NCBI RefSeq assembly: GCF_038095975.1
Contig: NZ_CP146003.1
Span: 992,001 to 1,056,000 of the forward strand
Origin: Mesomycoplasma ovipneumoniae
Lineage (GTDB): Bacteria > Bacillota_I > Bacilli_A > Mycoplasmatales > Metamycoplasmataceae
Direction: 5' to 3'
DNA: 64,000 bases
In this document: positions 51,228-61,263 of the stretch, piece by piece
Numbering within the stretch: position 1 is the stretch's first letter
How the letters are laid out: each line of letters begins with the position of its first letter
The notes under the pieces: generated by a model
Told to the model about the DNA's origin: nothing
Databases searched by the model: none
What the model saw: only the letters and a program-made list of their open reading frames with translations
Translations under genes and position numbers: made by a program

Positions 51228-52229
51228 TTAGATTTGATATTGATTTTTTACTCCCTTAGTGATTGCAAAAATAAATAAATCTAGATCAAACGGCTGTAAG
51301 TCATCCATTCCTTCGCCTAGACCAACTAATTTTACACTGATATTAAGTTGATCTTTGATTGAAAAAACGATTCCGCCTTTACTTGTGCCGTCCATTTTTG
51401 TTAAAATTATACCAGAAATTGGAGTTGCTTTTGTAAATATTTCAGCTTGAGAGATCCCGTTTTGACCAGTTGTTGCATCAATTACCAAAAGTGACTCATG
51501 AGGTCCGTCTGGTATTTTTTGAGAAATTATTTTGTTAATTTTTGCTAATTCTTGCATTAAATTGACGTTATTTTGTAGTCTTCCGGCTGTGTCAATCAAG
51601 ACCAAATCCATTTTTTCTTTTATTGCAAAATCCAGGCCGCGAAAAACTACAGATCCTGGGTCTTTTTCGTTAGTTGCCGGTTTTACAATTGAAGCGCCGA
51701 CTCTTTTAGCTCATATTTCAAGTTGCTCAACAGCAGCCGCACGGAAAGTATCTGCTGCAATAATTAAAACTTTTTTACCTTCCAGCACAAATTTACGGGC
51801 TATTTTTGAAATTGAAGTTGTTTTTCCAGAACCATTAACACCAGAAATTAAAAAAACATTAATTCTATCGGGTTTTACGTTCAAATTTATGTTAACAATT
51901 GACCGGTTTGAATAAATTGTATACATTTTATCCATAATAATTTCGGTAATTAATTCAGGATTATCAATGTTGTGAAAACGAACTTCATCTTTTAGCGCAT
52001 TTATTATTGTGTTTACAAAATTTGGAGAAATATCTGACATTATTAGTATTTCTTCAAGTTCATCAAAAAAATCATCATCAATCTTGATGTGTTTTTTTTG
52101 AAGTTGAACAATTTGATTCAAAAAAGAAAGTCTAGATTTAGACAAACCAGCCACGTATTTATCTAAATTAGCAGCTTTTTTTTCTTTTGAACCAAAAATT
52201 TTTTCTTTGATTTTTTGAAAAAAAGACAT
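51228..52229 (-). CDS. ftsY: Signal recognition particle receptor FtsY
   Basis: This GTPase docks SRP-ribosome complexes on the membrane. The 333-residue protein has an N-domain (KIDDDFFDELEEILIMSDIS) and the G-domain motifs GVNGSGKTTSISKIA, AADTFRAAAVEQLEIW, VLIDTAGRLQNN, LTKMDGTSKGG and LVGLGEGMDDLQPFD. The acidic A-domain is very short (FGSKEKKAAN). A TGA-Trp at 51711 divides it under the standard code. An inverted repeat CAAATCTAA/TTAGATTTG (51203-51236) overlaps the stop codon. Confidence 0.97.
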
Positions 52230-52306
52230 TTTGTAGTTCCTATAATTTTTAATAAATATATTATAAATTATAAGGGGTTTTAATTTTTTATTAAATGTTA
52301 AAAAAA

Positions 52307-52882
52307 TTAAAAATCGTTTTTTAGCAAATCTATTTCGCTGTCTTCAAGTATCGTTTCGTTAAGAATGATTTTGCTTGTTGGATTTGATAAGGCGGTTTTG
52401 TATGATTTTTGCTTGTAAGACAAATTCATTAATTCATTTGGACGCATTTTTTTCAACCGTTCAAAAACAAAGACAAAACAATCTCACCGTTTTTCTTGAG
52501 CCTCTATTTTTTGTTCTTCAGTAAAAGTTTCGCCATAATCGTGACTAAAGTCTTTCAAAAAATCGTTTTTTAATATGCTCTTGAATTCATCAATTATATC
52601 GTTTCTGTGATAATCTAAAATATCCTCAAGATTATAAGAGGTATTTTTAGGTGTCTGAAGGCTAAAAAACTGAGTTTTTAAAACTGTTCATGAAACAGGG
52701 CCGTATTTGTATGACTCAAAATCATCAGAAAAAAACGGTTCATTATAAAGTCTATAAAATTTTCAGTGCGTAAATCATAGTATTTTTTGAACTCAAGTTC
52801 GATAAAGTTCGGTTTCTCCGCTGTCAACGTGATAAAGCGCAAATAAATAATTTAAAAATTTTTTAATATCAATCCCATTCAT
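52307..52882 (-). CDS. Panacea (SocA/DUF4065)-domain protein
   Basis: This 191-residue protein contains the Panacea pattern: TWVQKILWFTHWKFYRLYNE, then PFFSDDFESYKYGPVSW, matching the family's L-K-Q-K-hhh-A / F-x-x-x-x-E-A-W-x-Y-G-P-V consensus. In other bacteria this domain serves as a broad antitoxin (PanA) or as a proteolytic adaptor (SocA). No toxin candidate overlaps it here; its neighbours are nrnA and ftsY. Five TGA-Trp codons hide it in standard ORF finding. The ATG at 52882 has GGAGGTTGTT immediately upstream, preferred over the ATG four codons earlier. Confidence 0.75.
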
Positions 52883-52977
52883 AACAACCTCCATGGTGTG
52901 TTTGTGAATATTAATTTTTTTATGATTTTTAGCCAAAAAATGGAAAAATTTAGTATTTTTGTCTTACTTTTTCCTTT

Positions 52978-53952
52978 TTAAGCCAAAGAATTAGCTTTTC
53001 ATTCTTCGTATTCTGCTTGACAATCCTGAACTAATAAATCTAATTTTTCAAGGTTTTCAAGAATAGTTCCTGAAGCATTAAGGTGACCACCCCCGCCTCA
53101 TTTTAGGGCAATTTTTTGAACATTTGGACCTGCTGATCGAAATTCAACACGCCATGAATTTTGAGTTTCTTGAACTAAACAGAGTCAAATTTTATAATCA
53201 TCGATGTTTGCTAATAAATTTGGTTTAACTGAATTTTGTGAATTTTTTTGTAGTTTTTGCTGTTCTTCGATGGATAAAGTGTAATAAATTACATTTTTAT
53301 AAGTTTTTTTATTAGCAAAAATGTAACTATCAAATTCAAGGTCAGATAATCTTTTTGCATTTAATTTTTCATGAATTTTTGAAAAATTAAATCCAGTTTC
53401 AAATAAAGCTGCTGTTAAAAAGTGGGTCCGCGCTGATGTATTTTTATATAAAAAGCGTCCTGAATCTGTGTAAATTCCTAGATAAATGAGTTCGGCTGAT
53501 CTTTTTGAAATTTTTCAGTTTAATTCATGTGCTAAATCTGCAATTTGTTCACAAGCAGCAATATAAGTCGGGTCAACTCAGCGATAAGCTTCGCCTAAAT
53601 CATCATCATTTGGATGATGATCAATTCTTAAAATTGATTTGAATCGAATTTGCTCAAATAAATGAGCAAATTCGATTCGATTTTTAAAGTTTGCATCAAC
53701 AATTATCGCCAAAGATTTTTCCAAAATTTCTTTTTCAGGCACTAAATCTTCTTTTAAATCTAAAAACGAGAATGATTTCTTAAAATCTCCGATTGCAAAA
53801 ACTTGCTTATTTGGAAAATTTTCTAAAATAAGTGATTTCAAACCGTTTTGAGCACCAAGACAGTCTCCATCAGGTCTGATGTGGTGAAAAATCACGATTA
53901 AGTCGTGATTTTCGATGAGATTTTTAATTTCTGTTGCTATTTTTTTATCCAT
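52978..53952 (-). CDS. nrnA: DHH-DHHA1 phosphoesterase (NrnA-like nanoRNase/pAp phosphatase), copy B
   Basis: This enzyme degrades short RNA oligos and 3'-phosphoadenosine phosphate. The 324-residue protein has FHHIRPDGDCLGAQ, IVDANFKNRI, RIDHHPNDDD (DHH motif) and the DHHA1 substrate loop WGGGGHLNASG. It overlaps the preceding nrnA by 8 bp. The two copies share all catalytic motifs but differ widely elsewhere, suggesting an old duplication with divided substrates. Confidence 0.92.
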
Positions 53953-54928
53953 TACGTGTAAAACCTTCGGCTAATTTTTCTAGTTTTTCTAGTATTTCGC
54001 TAATATTTTGATTAATTTTTTCGTTATTTTCTAAATTAATTCCAGCGGCAAAAGGGTGACCGCCCCCGCCATATTCGGCCGCTATTTTATTAATAACTGG
54101 GCCATTTGAACGAATTCTTACTCGAATTTGGTTTTCATATTCAATTAAAAACAGTCAAATCAAGGCATCACCTATATTTGACAAAAGATTAACTGCTGAA
54201 ACTTGACTTGAAGACAAGTTGAATTTTTCCTGTTCGCTTTTTGAGACATAATGTCATAAAACCTTGTCTTTTTTGTTGTAATTTCCTAAAACATGTGCTT
54301 GAAAAGCGACTTCATTTTCAGTTCTCTGAGCCAAAAGGCGATTTAATTCGCTGAAATTAAAATTGGTTTTCATTAAAAAAGCTACAATTTCAAAGGTTCT
54401 TGCTGTTGTTGAAGGAAAAGCAAAACGACCTGAATCAGTTAAAATTCCTAAATAAACAAAAAGTGCAATTTCTTCATCAATTTGTCATTTTTCTTCTTTT
54501 AAAATGAAGCCAATCATTTCAGAAGCGGCACAAAAAGTTGGATCAATTCAAGTTTGATCGTAAATTTCTTCCACTTTTTCAGGGTGGTGGTCGATTTTAA
54601 CTCTTGTTTCAAATTTAGAATTCAAGAAAAAATCTAATTCTTGAATTCTATTAATATCAGCAGTGTCAACTGTAATTGCAAGTGAATTTTCAAAAAATTC
54701 ACTTGCAATTGAATCTTTATTATCAAAGTGAAAATTTAGAAAATCAAATTCTTTGTTATTATCTCCAATTAAAAAAACATTTTTTTGGGGAAAATTTTTT
54801 TTAATTGCTTTTGCAAAACCTTGTTGAGAGCCAAGACAGTCTCCATCAGGTCTAATATGGTGAAAAACAAAAATATTGTCGTGTTTTTCGATGTTTTTAA
54901 TTATTTCTAAATATGGTTTTGAGTTCAT
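53945..54928 (-). CDS. nrnA: DHH-DHHA1 phosphoesterase (NrnA-like), copy A
   Basis: The 327-residue tandem paralog of the gene just downstream. Motifs: FHHIRPDGDCLGSQQG, VDTADINRIQ, KIDHHPEKVEE and YGGGGHPFAAG. The HPFAAG form of the DHHA1 loop is the more canonical of the two. The ATG at 54928 has an AAAAAAAGGAAAAA ribosome site. The ribosome site and first three codons lie in the 23-bp direct repeat left by the element inserted upstream (54943-55475), which separated it from rlmH. Confidence 0.92.
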
Positions 54929-54942
54929 TTTTTCCTTTTTTT
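54920..54942. repeat. 23-bp target duplication, left copy
   Basis: Identical to 55476-55498. It contains the ribosome site and the start codon plus first codons of the nrnA copy A gene (on the minus strand). Confidence 0.85.
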
Positions 54943-55475
54943 CCCGAGTTTCCCAGTTTCATAAGGTAATTTTAAAAAAGCATCTGGTTTTAGGTAGTTT
55001 TTTAAGTTTTTTGGTAAAAGTTACTTACAATTTTTTTTAGTGATTTATTAAGATATCAAAGTAAAAATCATACCTATTTCAAATATTCGGGTCACTAGGA
55101 ACACCATCTTGATTTTTAAATGTTATTTGCTGATCTAAAGTGTTAAATTCAACCCTTTGCCTTAATTTTTACAACATCGTTACTAAACCAACCTCAGTTA
55201 ATTGATTGTTTTCAAATAACTTGTTTCAAATTTCACGTTTGAAATTTCCTTAAAATATTTAGGTTTTTTGCCAAACAATTTGTTTACTTCAATAAAACCA
55301 TCTTTATTTTGTTTTTTCATAATCTATAATTATACCATAAAATTACTTAAAATGCTAGTAAATGCTAGTAATAAAAATTAAGATTTTAAAATCAAAAAAC
55401 ACTTATTTACGGGTGTTTTTTCATATTTATATTCACTAAAAAGTGAATTTTTGCCTTAAAACTGGGAAACTCGGG
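54943..55475. mobile_element. Decayed transposable element, copy 3, with perfect terminal inverted repeats
   Basis: This 533-bp element has perfect 17-bp inverted ends: CCCGAGTTTCCCAGTTT at 54943-54959 and its complement at 55459-55475. The 23-bp direct repeats flank it exactly. Its left subterminal (GATAA/GGTAATTTTAAAAAAGC...GGTTTT) and right subterminal (TATTCACTAAAAAGTGAATT) regions match copies 1 and 2, but the interior is unrelated. It disrupted the rlmH-nrnA spacing without breaking either gene. No complete transposase is encoded. Confidence 0.85.
55198..55320 (-). CDS. Small reading frame inside element copy 3 (40 aa, unknown)
   Basis: ATG-AAA-AAA-CAA opens a 40-codon frame (MKKQNKDGFIEVNKLFGKKP) ending at TAA. 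A GGTATAAT sequence lies 8 bases before the ATG, so it could be transcribed leaderless. After the stop, another frame reads on as LRQRVEFNTLDQQITF and VPSDPNIWNRYDFYFD. This suggests a decayed longer gene, perhaps cargo or transposase. I do not recognise it. Confidence 0.3.
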   Translation of the reverse strand: MKKQNKDGFIEVNKLFGKKPKYFKEISNVKFETSYLKTIN

Positions 55476-55498
55476 TGAGTTCATTTTTTCCTTTTTTT
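55476..55498. repeat. 23-bp target duplication, right copy
   Basis: Identical to 54920-54942. It abuts and just enters the stop codon of rlmH, so the nrnA ribosome site and first codons are now also present upstream of the element as an orphan copy. Confidence 0.85.
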
Positions 55499-55955
55499 AG
55501 TCATCATGGTGGTACTTTCGATTATATTTTATAGAAAGTCCGCGATAAATTTGCTCAAGAAGTACAAGTTTGAAAATTCTATGGGGGAAAGTAATTTTAC
55601 CAAATGATAAAAGTTTAATATTTGGTACTTTTTCAAGAATTAACGCTTCATCAACACCCCTTGAACCGCCGATTATAAGGCAAATATTTGCCGAGTTTAA
55701 TAGTTGTGAAAATTCTGGGCTAGAAATAGTTTGACCACGCTCTGTAAAAAGAAAACAGCTATAATTTTTAGGTATTTTTTCCAAAATTAGCTTTGTTTCA
55801 ATGGTTTTTTTTAAACTTATGTTTTCATTTTGACTTTCGCTAAGATTGATTAAATCAACTTGGTATTTAAATTCCTTAATTTTATTGATTTCTTTTTGAT
55901 ATAAAACTGAAAAATCTCTAGAATTGCTTCCAAAGGCAATTATTAAAATTCTCAT
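55497..55955 (-). CDS. rlmH: 23S rRNA (pseudouridine1915-N3)-methyltransferase RlmH
   Basis: This 152-residue SPOUT methyltransferase has the knotted-fold signature CLIIGGSRGVDEALIL, LLSFGKITFPHRIFKLVLLE and the C-terminal QIYRGLSIKYNRKYHHDD, which are diagnostic. Its ATG overlaps the TAA of mnmG by one base (TAATG). It is followed by element copy 3. Confidence 0.96.
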   Translation of the reverse strand: MRILIIAFGSNSRDFSVLYQKEINKIKEFKYQVDLINLSESQNENISLKKTIETKLILEKIPKNYSCFLFTERGQTISSPEFSQLLNSANICLIIGGSRGVDEALILEKVPNIKLLSFGKITFPHRIFKLVLLEQIYRGLSIKYNRKYHHDD

Positions 55956-57814
55956 TATGTTTTTGCTTCTTTTTGCATTTTTAAAAGATTAAGATGAAAT
56001 AAAAGCATTTGAATATCTGCCGGATTTACGCCACTAATTCTACTTGCTTGGCCAATGGTTTTTGGTCTAACTTTTGAAAATTTATCGAGCGCTTCAGTTG
56101 ATAAATTAGCGACTTTTTGATAATTTATATCTGTTGGTATGAGTAAATTTTCAAGTCTAATCATTTTTTCGGCCTCAGAATTTTGCTTTTGAATATAGCC
56201 TTTTAAGCGAGAAATGACCATTAATTCATAGCCGTATTCAAAATCGGGCAAAATATCTTTAAAATCAACATCGGGTCGAGAAATTAATTTTAACTTTGAG
56301 ATTCCAGTTTTTATACCGTATTTTTTTGCCAACGGATCTTTTGGCGACAAAAAATCTTTAGAAAGTTTTTCTATTTTTTTATCAATTTTTTTGTATTTTT
56401 CTTTAACTTTTAGGTAATAGTCTCTTGAAATCATACCAGAAACAAAAGCATATTTTAACATTCTGATATCAGCATTATCATTTCGAAGAATAAGTCTATA
56501 TTCTGCTCTTGAAGTTAGCATTCGATAAGGTTCTTTTGTTCCTTTTGTCACTAAATCGTCAATTAAAACGCCGATATAGCCGTCATTTCGCAAGATTTCA
56601 ATTGGTTTTTTCTTTAAAATAAATTGTCCTGCGTTAATTCCAGCAACCAAACCTTGGGCTGCGGCCTCTTCATATCCACTAGTTCCGTTAATTTGGCCAG
56701 CCATAAAAAGCCCTTTTATTTTTTTAGTTTCTAAACTTTTTTTCAATTCAAGCGGATTAATTGCATCATATTCAATTGCATAGCCGTATTTTGCGATTTT
56801 TGCATTTTCTAGACCCGGGATTGTTTTAATAATTTGGTCTTGAACTTCTTCGGGCATTGAGGTCGAAAGGCCGTTTATGTACATTATGTCTTGTTTTTTT
56901 GTTTCTGGTTCAAAAAATATTTGGTGTCTAGGTTTGTCAGAAAAACGGACAATTTTATCTTCAATCGAAGGGCAATAACGAGGTCCAACTCCCGAAATTA
57001 AGCCTGAATACATTGAGGATTTGTCTAAATTTTCGTTTATTATTTGGTGTGTTTTTGAGTTAGTGTAAGTCAAATAACAGGAAATTTGTTTTTTTAGTTT
57101 GTGTTTTGATTGAAACGAAAAATTTATATTATAAAGTGGCAAAACTTCACGTTCAACTTTTGAAAAATCAATGGTGGAAGTAAGAATTCTTGGTGGGGTT
57201 CCTGTTTTAAGTCGTTGTAATTCAAAACCGAGTTTTTTTAAATTATTTGACAGCAAATTTGAGGTTTCTTGACCATCAGGACCACTTGAAATAGATGAAG
57301 AACCGCGAAGAACTTTTGAATCCATGTAGGTTCCGGTGGTTATAATTACACTTTTTGCAAAAAAAACAGCCCGTTTTTTTGTTTTTAGACCAAAAACGCG
57401 GTTTTTTTCAACCAAAAGTTCAGTTGCTAAATCTTCAAAAATAGTCAAATTTTGCTGCTCTTTTAGATCTTTCAGGATAATTTTAGAATATTTTTCCTTG
57501 TCAATTTGTGCCCGCATAGCTAAAACAGCAGGTCCTTTTGACTCATTTAAATATTTAATTTGAATCATTGCAGCATCAGAAAATTTCCCCTGCACACCAC
57601 CAAGAGCGTCAATTTCTCGAGTTATTATCCCTTTAGCAGGCCCGCCGATTGCTGGATTACACGGCATTGATGCTAATTTTTTTTTATCAATTGTTATCAG
57701 CGCAACTTTGAAACCTTTTTTTAAAAGTGCATAAACTGACTCAATTCCGGCGTGACCACCGCCAACTACGATTGCATCAAACTCTAAACCACTTTTATTT
57801 TTTTCTTTTGACAT
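55955..57814 (-). CDS. mnmG: tRNA U34 carboxymethylaminomethyl-modifying enzyme MnmG (GidA)
   Basis: This FAD-binding 619-residue protein works with MnmE on wobble uridines. N-terminal FAD motif [19 protein letters not shown], the [12 protein letters not shown] segment with a conserved Cys, GTPPRI, and the C-terminal [17 protein letters not shown]. The length is normal. It belongs to the dnaA-dnaN-mnmG-rlmH-nrnA-nrnA series on the minus strand, the standard order next to the origin in this group. Confidence 0.98.
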   Translation of the reverse strand: MSKEKNKSGLEFDAIVVGGGHAGIESVYALLKKGFKVALITIDKKKLASMPCNPAIGGPAKGIITREIDALGGVQGKFSDAAMIQIKYLNESKGPAVLAMRAQIDKEKYSKIILKDLKEQQNLTIFEDLATELLVEKNRVFGLKTKKRAVFFAKSVIITTGTYMDSKVLRGSSSISSGPDGQETSNLLSNNLKKLGFELQRLKTGTPPRILTSTIDFSKVEREVLPLYNINFSFQSKHKLKKQISCYLTYTNSKTHQIINENLDKSSMYSGLISGVGPRYCPSIEDKIVRFSDKPRHQIFFEPETKKQDIMYINGLSTSMPEEVQDQIIKTIPGLENAKIAKYGYAIEYDAINPLELKKSLETKKIKGLFMAGQINGTSGYEEAAAQGLVAGINAGQFILKKKPIEILRNDGYIGVLIDDLVTKGTKEPYRMLTSRAEYRLILRNDNADIRMLKYAFVSGMISRDYYLKVKEKYKKIDKKIEKLSKDFLSPKDPLAKKYGIKTGISKLKLISRPDVDFKDILPDFEYGYELMVISRLKGYIQKQNSEAEKMIRLENLLIPTDINYQKVANLSTEALDKFSKVRPKTIGQASRISGVNPADIQMLLFHLNLLKMQKEAKT

Positions 57815-57899
57815 TTTAGACTTTCTAAATTCAATTAATTAAAAAATTATACTATATTTTAGCTGTTTTTATTGATTTTTTAAAATAGAAAATCAGCTT

Positions 57900-59036
57900 T
57901 TATACAAGAATTAGACCAATAAGTTGGCTAGTTTCAGGGCGTTCAGGTGATTTTATGAGCATTTTTGTCTTTTTATCATTTATATAAATTTCAATAATGT
58001 TGTCAAAAACAGAAATTGCGTCTTTAAGATAACGATAATTGACATTTATTTCAACAAATTCAGGATCATACTCGTCAAAATTAGCAAAAATTGGATTCAT
58101 TTTAAAGTCAATAACATTTTTTGTTGAGACATTAGATTGCCCTGAATCTTGTCGTGAAATAAAACCTTTTAATTCAGTTTTTGACATTGTAAGATTAATT
58201 ACATTATCTTTTCCGGGCGAAATTATCGTAGTTTTATCAATTAGATCGATAATTTCGCGCTTTTTTATAGAAAAGAAATATAAAATTTCATCTTTTTTTG
58301 GCAAAACGTTTGAAATATCTTTGTAGTCTATTGTCAAAATTCTTGATTGAATAGTTAAATTATCGTAAATGTAGCTAATTTTTGTCGGTTCAATATTTAA
58401 TTCAATGTCTGAATCAAGCTCTGGGGGTATAAAATCTTTCAAATTTTTAGCATTTACAGAAATATTTATTTTACTTTGGTTAAAAATTTCAATTTTTTCT
58501 GAGGCAAATCTAGTTGTGTCTGTTGCTGAAAAAAATAAATAACCCGAATCAGAACTAAGATTTATAGCTGATAAAACTGGTTGAGAAGGGTTGTTTGTCG
58601 TTGCAAAAGCTGTATTTTTTACGGCTTTTTTAAAATTTTTTGCATTTACAATTAATTTTATCCCTTTTTGGTCAAAGTCAATTTCTGGGAAAAAACTAGC
58701 ATTAATAAGACTTTTTGTAAATGAAGCTTCTTCTCAGGAAACAATTAATTCGTTACCTTTTAATTCAAAACTAATTTCTGAATCACATTTTTTTATAACG
58801 TCACGTAAAAAAAATCCATCAATCAAACAAAAACCGACATCAATTATTTCAATTAAATTTTCTTTTTCGATAAAAACTTTATAAGAAAGTTCGCTATTTG
58901 TCGATATTATAAACAAACCACCTCTCGTTAATTTCATAAAAAATGAGCTCAGTGGAGAATTATTGTGACTAAGAATTGCTACTTGCATTCTTTCGATTTG
59001 TTTTTCAATAATGTTCTTTTTAATTCTAAATTTCAT
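57900..59036 (-). CDS. dnaN: DNA polymerase III beta sliding clamp
   Basis: This 378-residue protein encircles DNA and tethers the polymerase. It is divergent but recognisable: MKFRIKKNIIEKQIERMQVA, NNPSQPVLSAINLSSDSGYL and FSATDTTRFASEKI of domain 2, and the C-terminal MLIKSPERPETSQLIGLILV, equivalent to the PVR..L..LMP end. The start at 59036 has GCAAGGAG upstream. A TGA-Trp at 58734 and another near 58443 break it under the standard code. The promoter TATAAT is at 59110-59115. Confidence 0.96.
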
Positions 59037-59196
59037 TTTTACTCCTTGCAAAATAAATAATAAATTTAGTTAAGTTTTATTAAGTTAGGTTATGTTTAGT
59101 TTAATAAAAATTATAATAAGTTTGTGTAAAAGTCAAAAAAAACAAAAAATCTTTAATTTATAGTGTTTTTTTACCAAAAAACAATGTTAATTTCTA
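59037..59196. other. dnaA-dnaN intergenic region, candidate part of oriC
   Basis: This 160-bp AT-rich spacer holds the dnaN -10 box (TATAAT at 59110-59115, minus strand). A DnaA-box-like TTTTACACA (minus strand, 59123-59131) matches 7 of 9 consensus positions. Between promoter and dnaN are clustered near-repeats such as AACTAAACATAACCTAAC and AATAAAACTTAACTAAA. In mycoplasmas DnaA boxes commonly flank dnaA on both sides. Confidence 0.5.
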
Positions 59197-60585
59197 TTAT
59201 TTTTTATGTTTAAAACTTCAATTTAAATGTTTATATATTTGATTTAAGGCCAACTCTAGTTCGTGATTGTTGCTTTGTTTTAAATCATCGATTTTTCTAA
59301 GTGTAAAAATTATTGTCGAATGTTTTCTGTTGTTGAAAAATGACCCAACCTCATTGTGTGTTAAGTCAAGAATATTCTTAATTAATCAAATGGCAATATC
59401 ACGGGCGTGAACTATATTTTTGTCTCTTTTTTCACTTTTTATATCGTTGACAGGAATTCCGTAATATTTAGAAACGCTCTGAATTATTAAATCAGGAGTG
59501 ATTATTTGTTCAGTTTCATGTTTTTCTACAAAAATTTCAAGCATTTTTTGCTTGTCAAAATAAATTTCGGTCTGAAATTTAATTCTATTTGTCTGAATGT
59601 AGAAAACAATTGACTTTAGCGCGCCCTCAAGTTCCCTGATTGAGTTTCGAAAGTGTTTTGAAAGAAATTCAAGCGCTTCAGTTGTCCAGATGTGCTTGTC
59701 CAAATTTTGCTCGCGCAATTTATGTGTAAAAATGCGCAAAAAGTCCTCTTTTTTGGGCTTATTTAGCTTTATATGCAGTCCTGAACCAAACCTTGTGATA
59801 AATCTTTCTTCAAAACCACCTAATAAAGAAGGCGATTTATCTGACGTAATAATCACAGTTTTATCATTTTCAATAAATTTGTTCAAAATTTCAAGTGCAA
59901 CTATTGAAGTTTGGTGTTTATGGCCTAAACCTTGAATGTCATCAAATAAAAAAACGTCAACTTGATTCAGTCACTCTAAAAAATCACTGATTTTATTGCT
60001 CTCACCGTTTTGCATTCAACCGGTTATGCAACTTATAAACTTATAATCATTAATGTAGAAAACTTTTTTGCCTTTTTCAGCAAGCAAGTTTCCGATGGCG
60101 TTAATAAAATGAGTTTTCCCTATCCCTGATGGTCCTGAAATAAAAATCGGCGAAAAATTGAGCTTTGTGTCGCTTATAATCGAATCGTAAATGCTAAAAA
60201 TCTGGAAATTATAGTTAGACCTTATAAAGTTTTTAAAGGTAAATTTATTCAAAAAATTGTTTATTTTAAAGCTGCAATACTTGTTTTTTATAGTAAAATC
60301 CTGCACTTGTTTATGTTTTGCTATATAATTATTTTCATTATTAAAAGTCAAAACCTTAGAAATTTCAAGGTTAGAAATTGCCTTTTCTACAGTATCAATT
60401 CATCGAGAAATAACTTCTTGTTTTGCAATTTGGTCTGTAAAATCAACGATAATTTCGTTTTCGGTCTCGTTTACCACAAAAATTGTTTGAAAAAAATTGT
60501 TGTAAACCATTTTGTCATTTAATAGGTTTTCAATTTGTTGCCGAAGTTCTTGGGTTCTGATTTTTATATTACTATTTGCTTTCAT
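59197..60585 (-). CDS. dnaA: Chromosomal replication initiator DnaA
   Basis: This 462-residue protein melts the origin. Domain I helix region is RTQELRQQIENLLNDKMVYN. Domain III has Walker A GPSGIGKTHFINAIGNLLA and Walker B DVFLFDDIQGL, then VIITSDKSP (sensor). Domain IV carries the DNA-binding signature NEVGSFFNNRKHSTIIFTLR. The variable domain II is short. TGA-Trp codons near 60400, 60013, 59960 and 59386 fragment it. The chromosome-conventional start of numbering would be here, so the window crosses the origin. Confidence 0.98.
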
Positions 60586-60766
60586 TTTTTTTGATTTTTC
60601 CTTCTTTTGTGGTAAAATTTAGAAACGTTTACTTTATTTTTATATAAGAATATAAAAAGTGTTAAAATTTAACTATACAATTTTGGGTGCAAGTCAACAA
60701 AATAACTATGTTTTTTTAAATTTTAGCAATATTTTTAAAAAAACAAATAAAACAAAAGGAGATATC
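60586..60766. other. dnaA-rpmH intergenic region, probable oriC
   Basis: This 181-bp AT-rich divergent spacer contains promoters for dnaA (minus) and rpmH (plus; TATACAAT near 60675). A DnaA-box-like TTTACCACA on the minus strand (60608-60616) matches 7 of 9. Transcription diverges from here in both directions across the window, in line with leading-strand bias at an origin. Confidence 0.6.
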
Positions 60767-60910
60767 ATGAAAAGAACATACCAACCAAATAAATTAAAAC
60801 ACATAAAAACTCATGGCTTCCGCGCACGTATGTCAACTGCTGACGGTAGAAAAATTTTAGCAGCTCGAAGATTAAAAGGTCGTAAAAGATTAACTGTATC
60901 AGATAAATAG
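60767..60910 (+). CDS. rpmH: 50S ribosomal protein L34
   Basis: The 47-residue [20 protein letters not shown] pattern is unmistakable; the C-terminus is [14 protein letters not shown]. The ATG at 60767 has an AAAGGAGATATC site; the frame extends upstream but without L34 similarity. It heads the rpmH-rnpA-yidC operon, a near-universal neighbour of dnaA. Confidence 0.98.
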   Translation: MKRTYQPNKLKHIKTHGFRARMSTADGRKILAARRLKGRKRLTVSDK

Positions 60911-60924
60911 TTTTTAGGATAATT

Positions 60925-61263
60925 TTGCAAAAAATTCCGACTATTAAAAAAAATTGAGAATTCCAAGCAATAATCGAATCTAAAAAACAGATAGTTACAA
61001 ATTCTCTTATTCTTTATTATTCAAAATTTGCTTTTTTCGAAATTGGTATTTCAATTCCGAAAAAATTTGCTAATGCAGTTAAACGAAATTATTATAAAAG
61101 GCAAATCAAAAATATTCTTCATAGCCTTCAAAAAAATTGACCTTCTGCACCAAAATTTCGAGTAATTTTAATAACAAGAAAATCATTTTTAACACTTAAT
61201 TTTAAAGAAAAAGAGAACGAAATTATTAAAATATTCAAAGAATTCCAAAAAAATGAAAAATAA
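60925..61263 (+). CDS. rnpA: Ribonuclease P protein component
   Basis: This 112-residue basic protein partners RNase P RNA (2522-2866). The motif ANAVKRNYYKRQIKNIL is the RnpA signature, and FFEIGISIPKKFANAV precedes it. No ATG fits; translation most likely starts at TTG 60925 behind AGGATAAT, giving (M)QKIPTIKKNWEF. It starts 14 bp after rpmH and overlaps yidC by 11 bp. Two TGA-Trp codons hide it in standard searches. Confidence 0.93.

Noticed and set aside
54945..55010. Terminator hairpin between rlmH and nrnA
   Set aside because: This sequence is the left subterminal part of element copy 3 rather than an operon signal.
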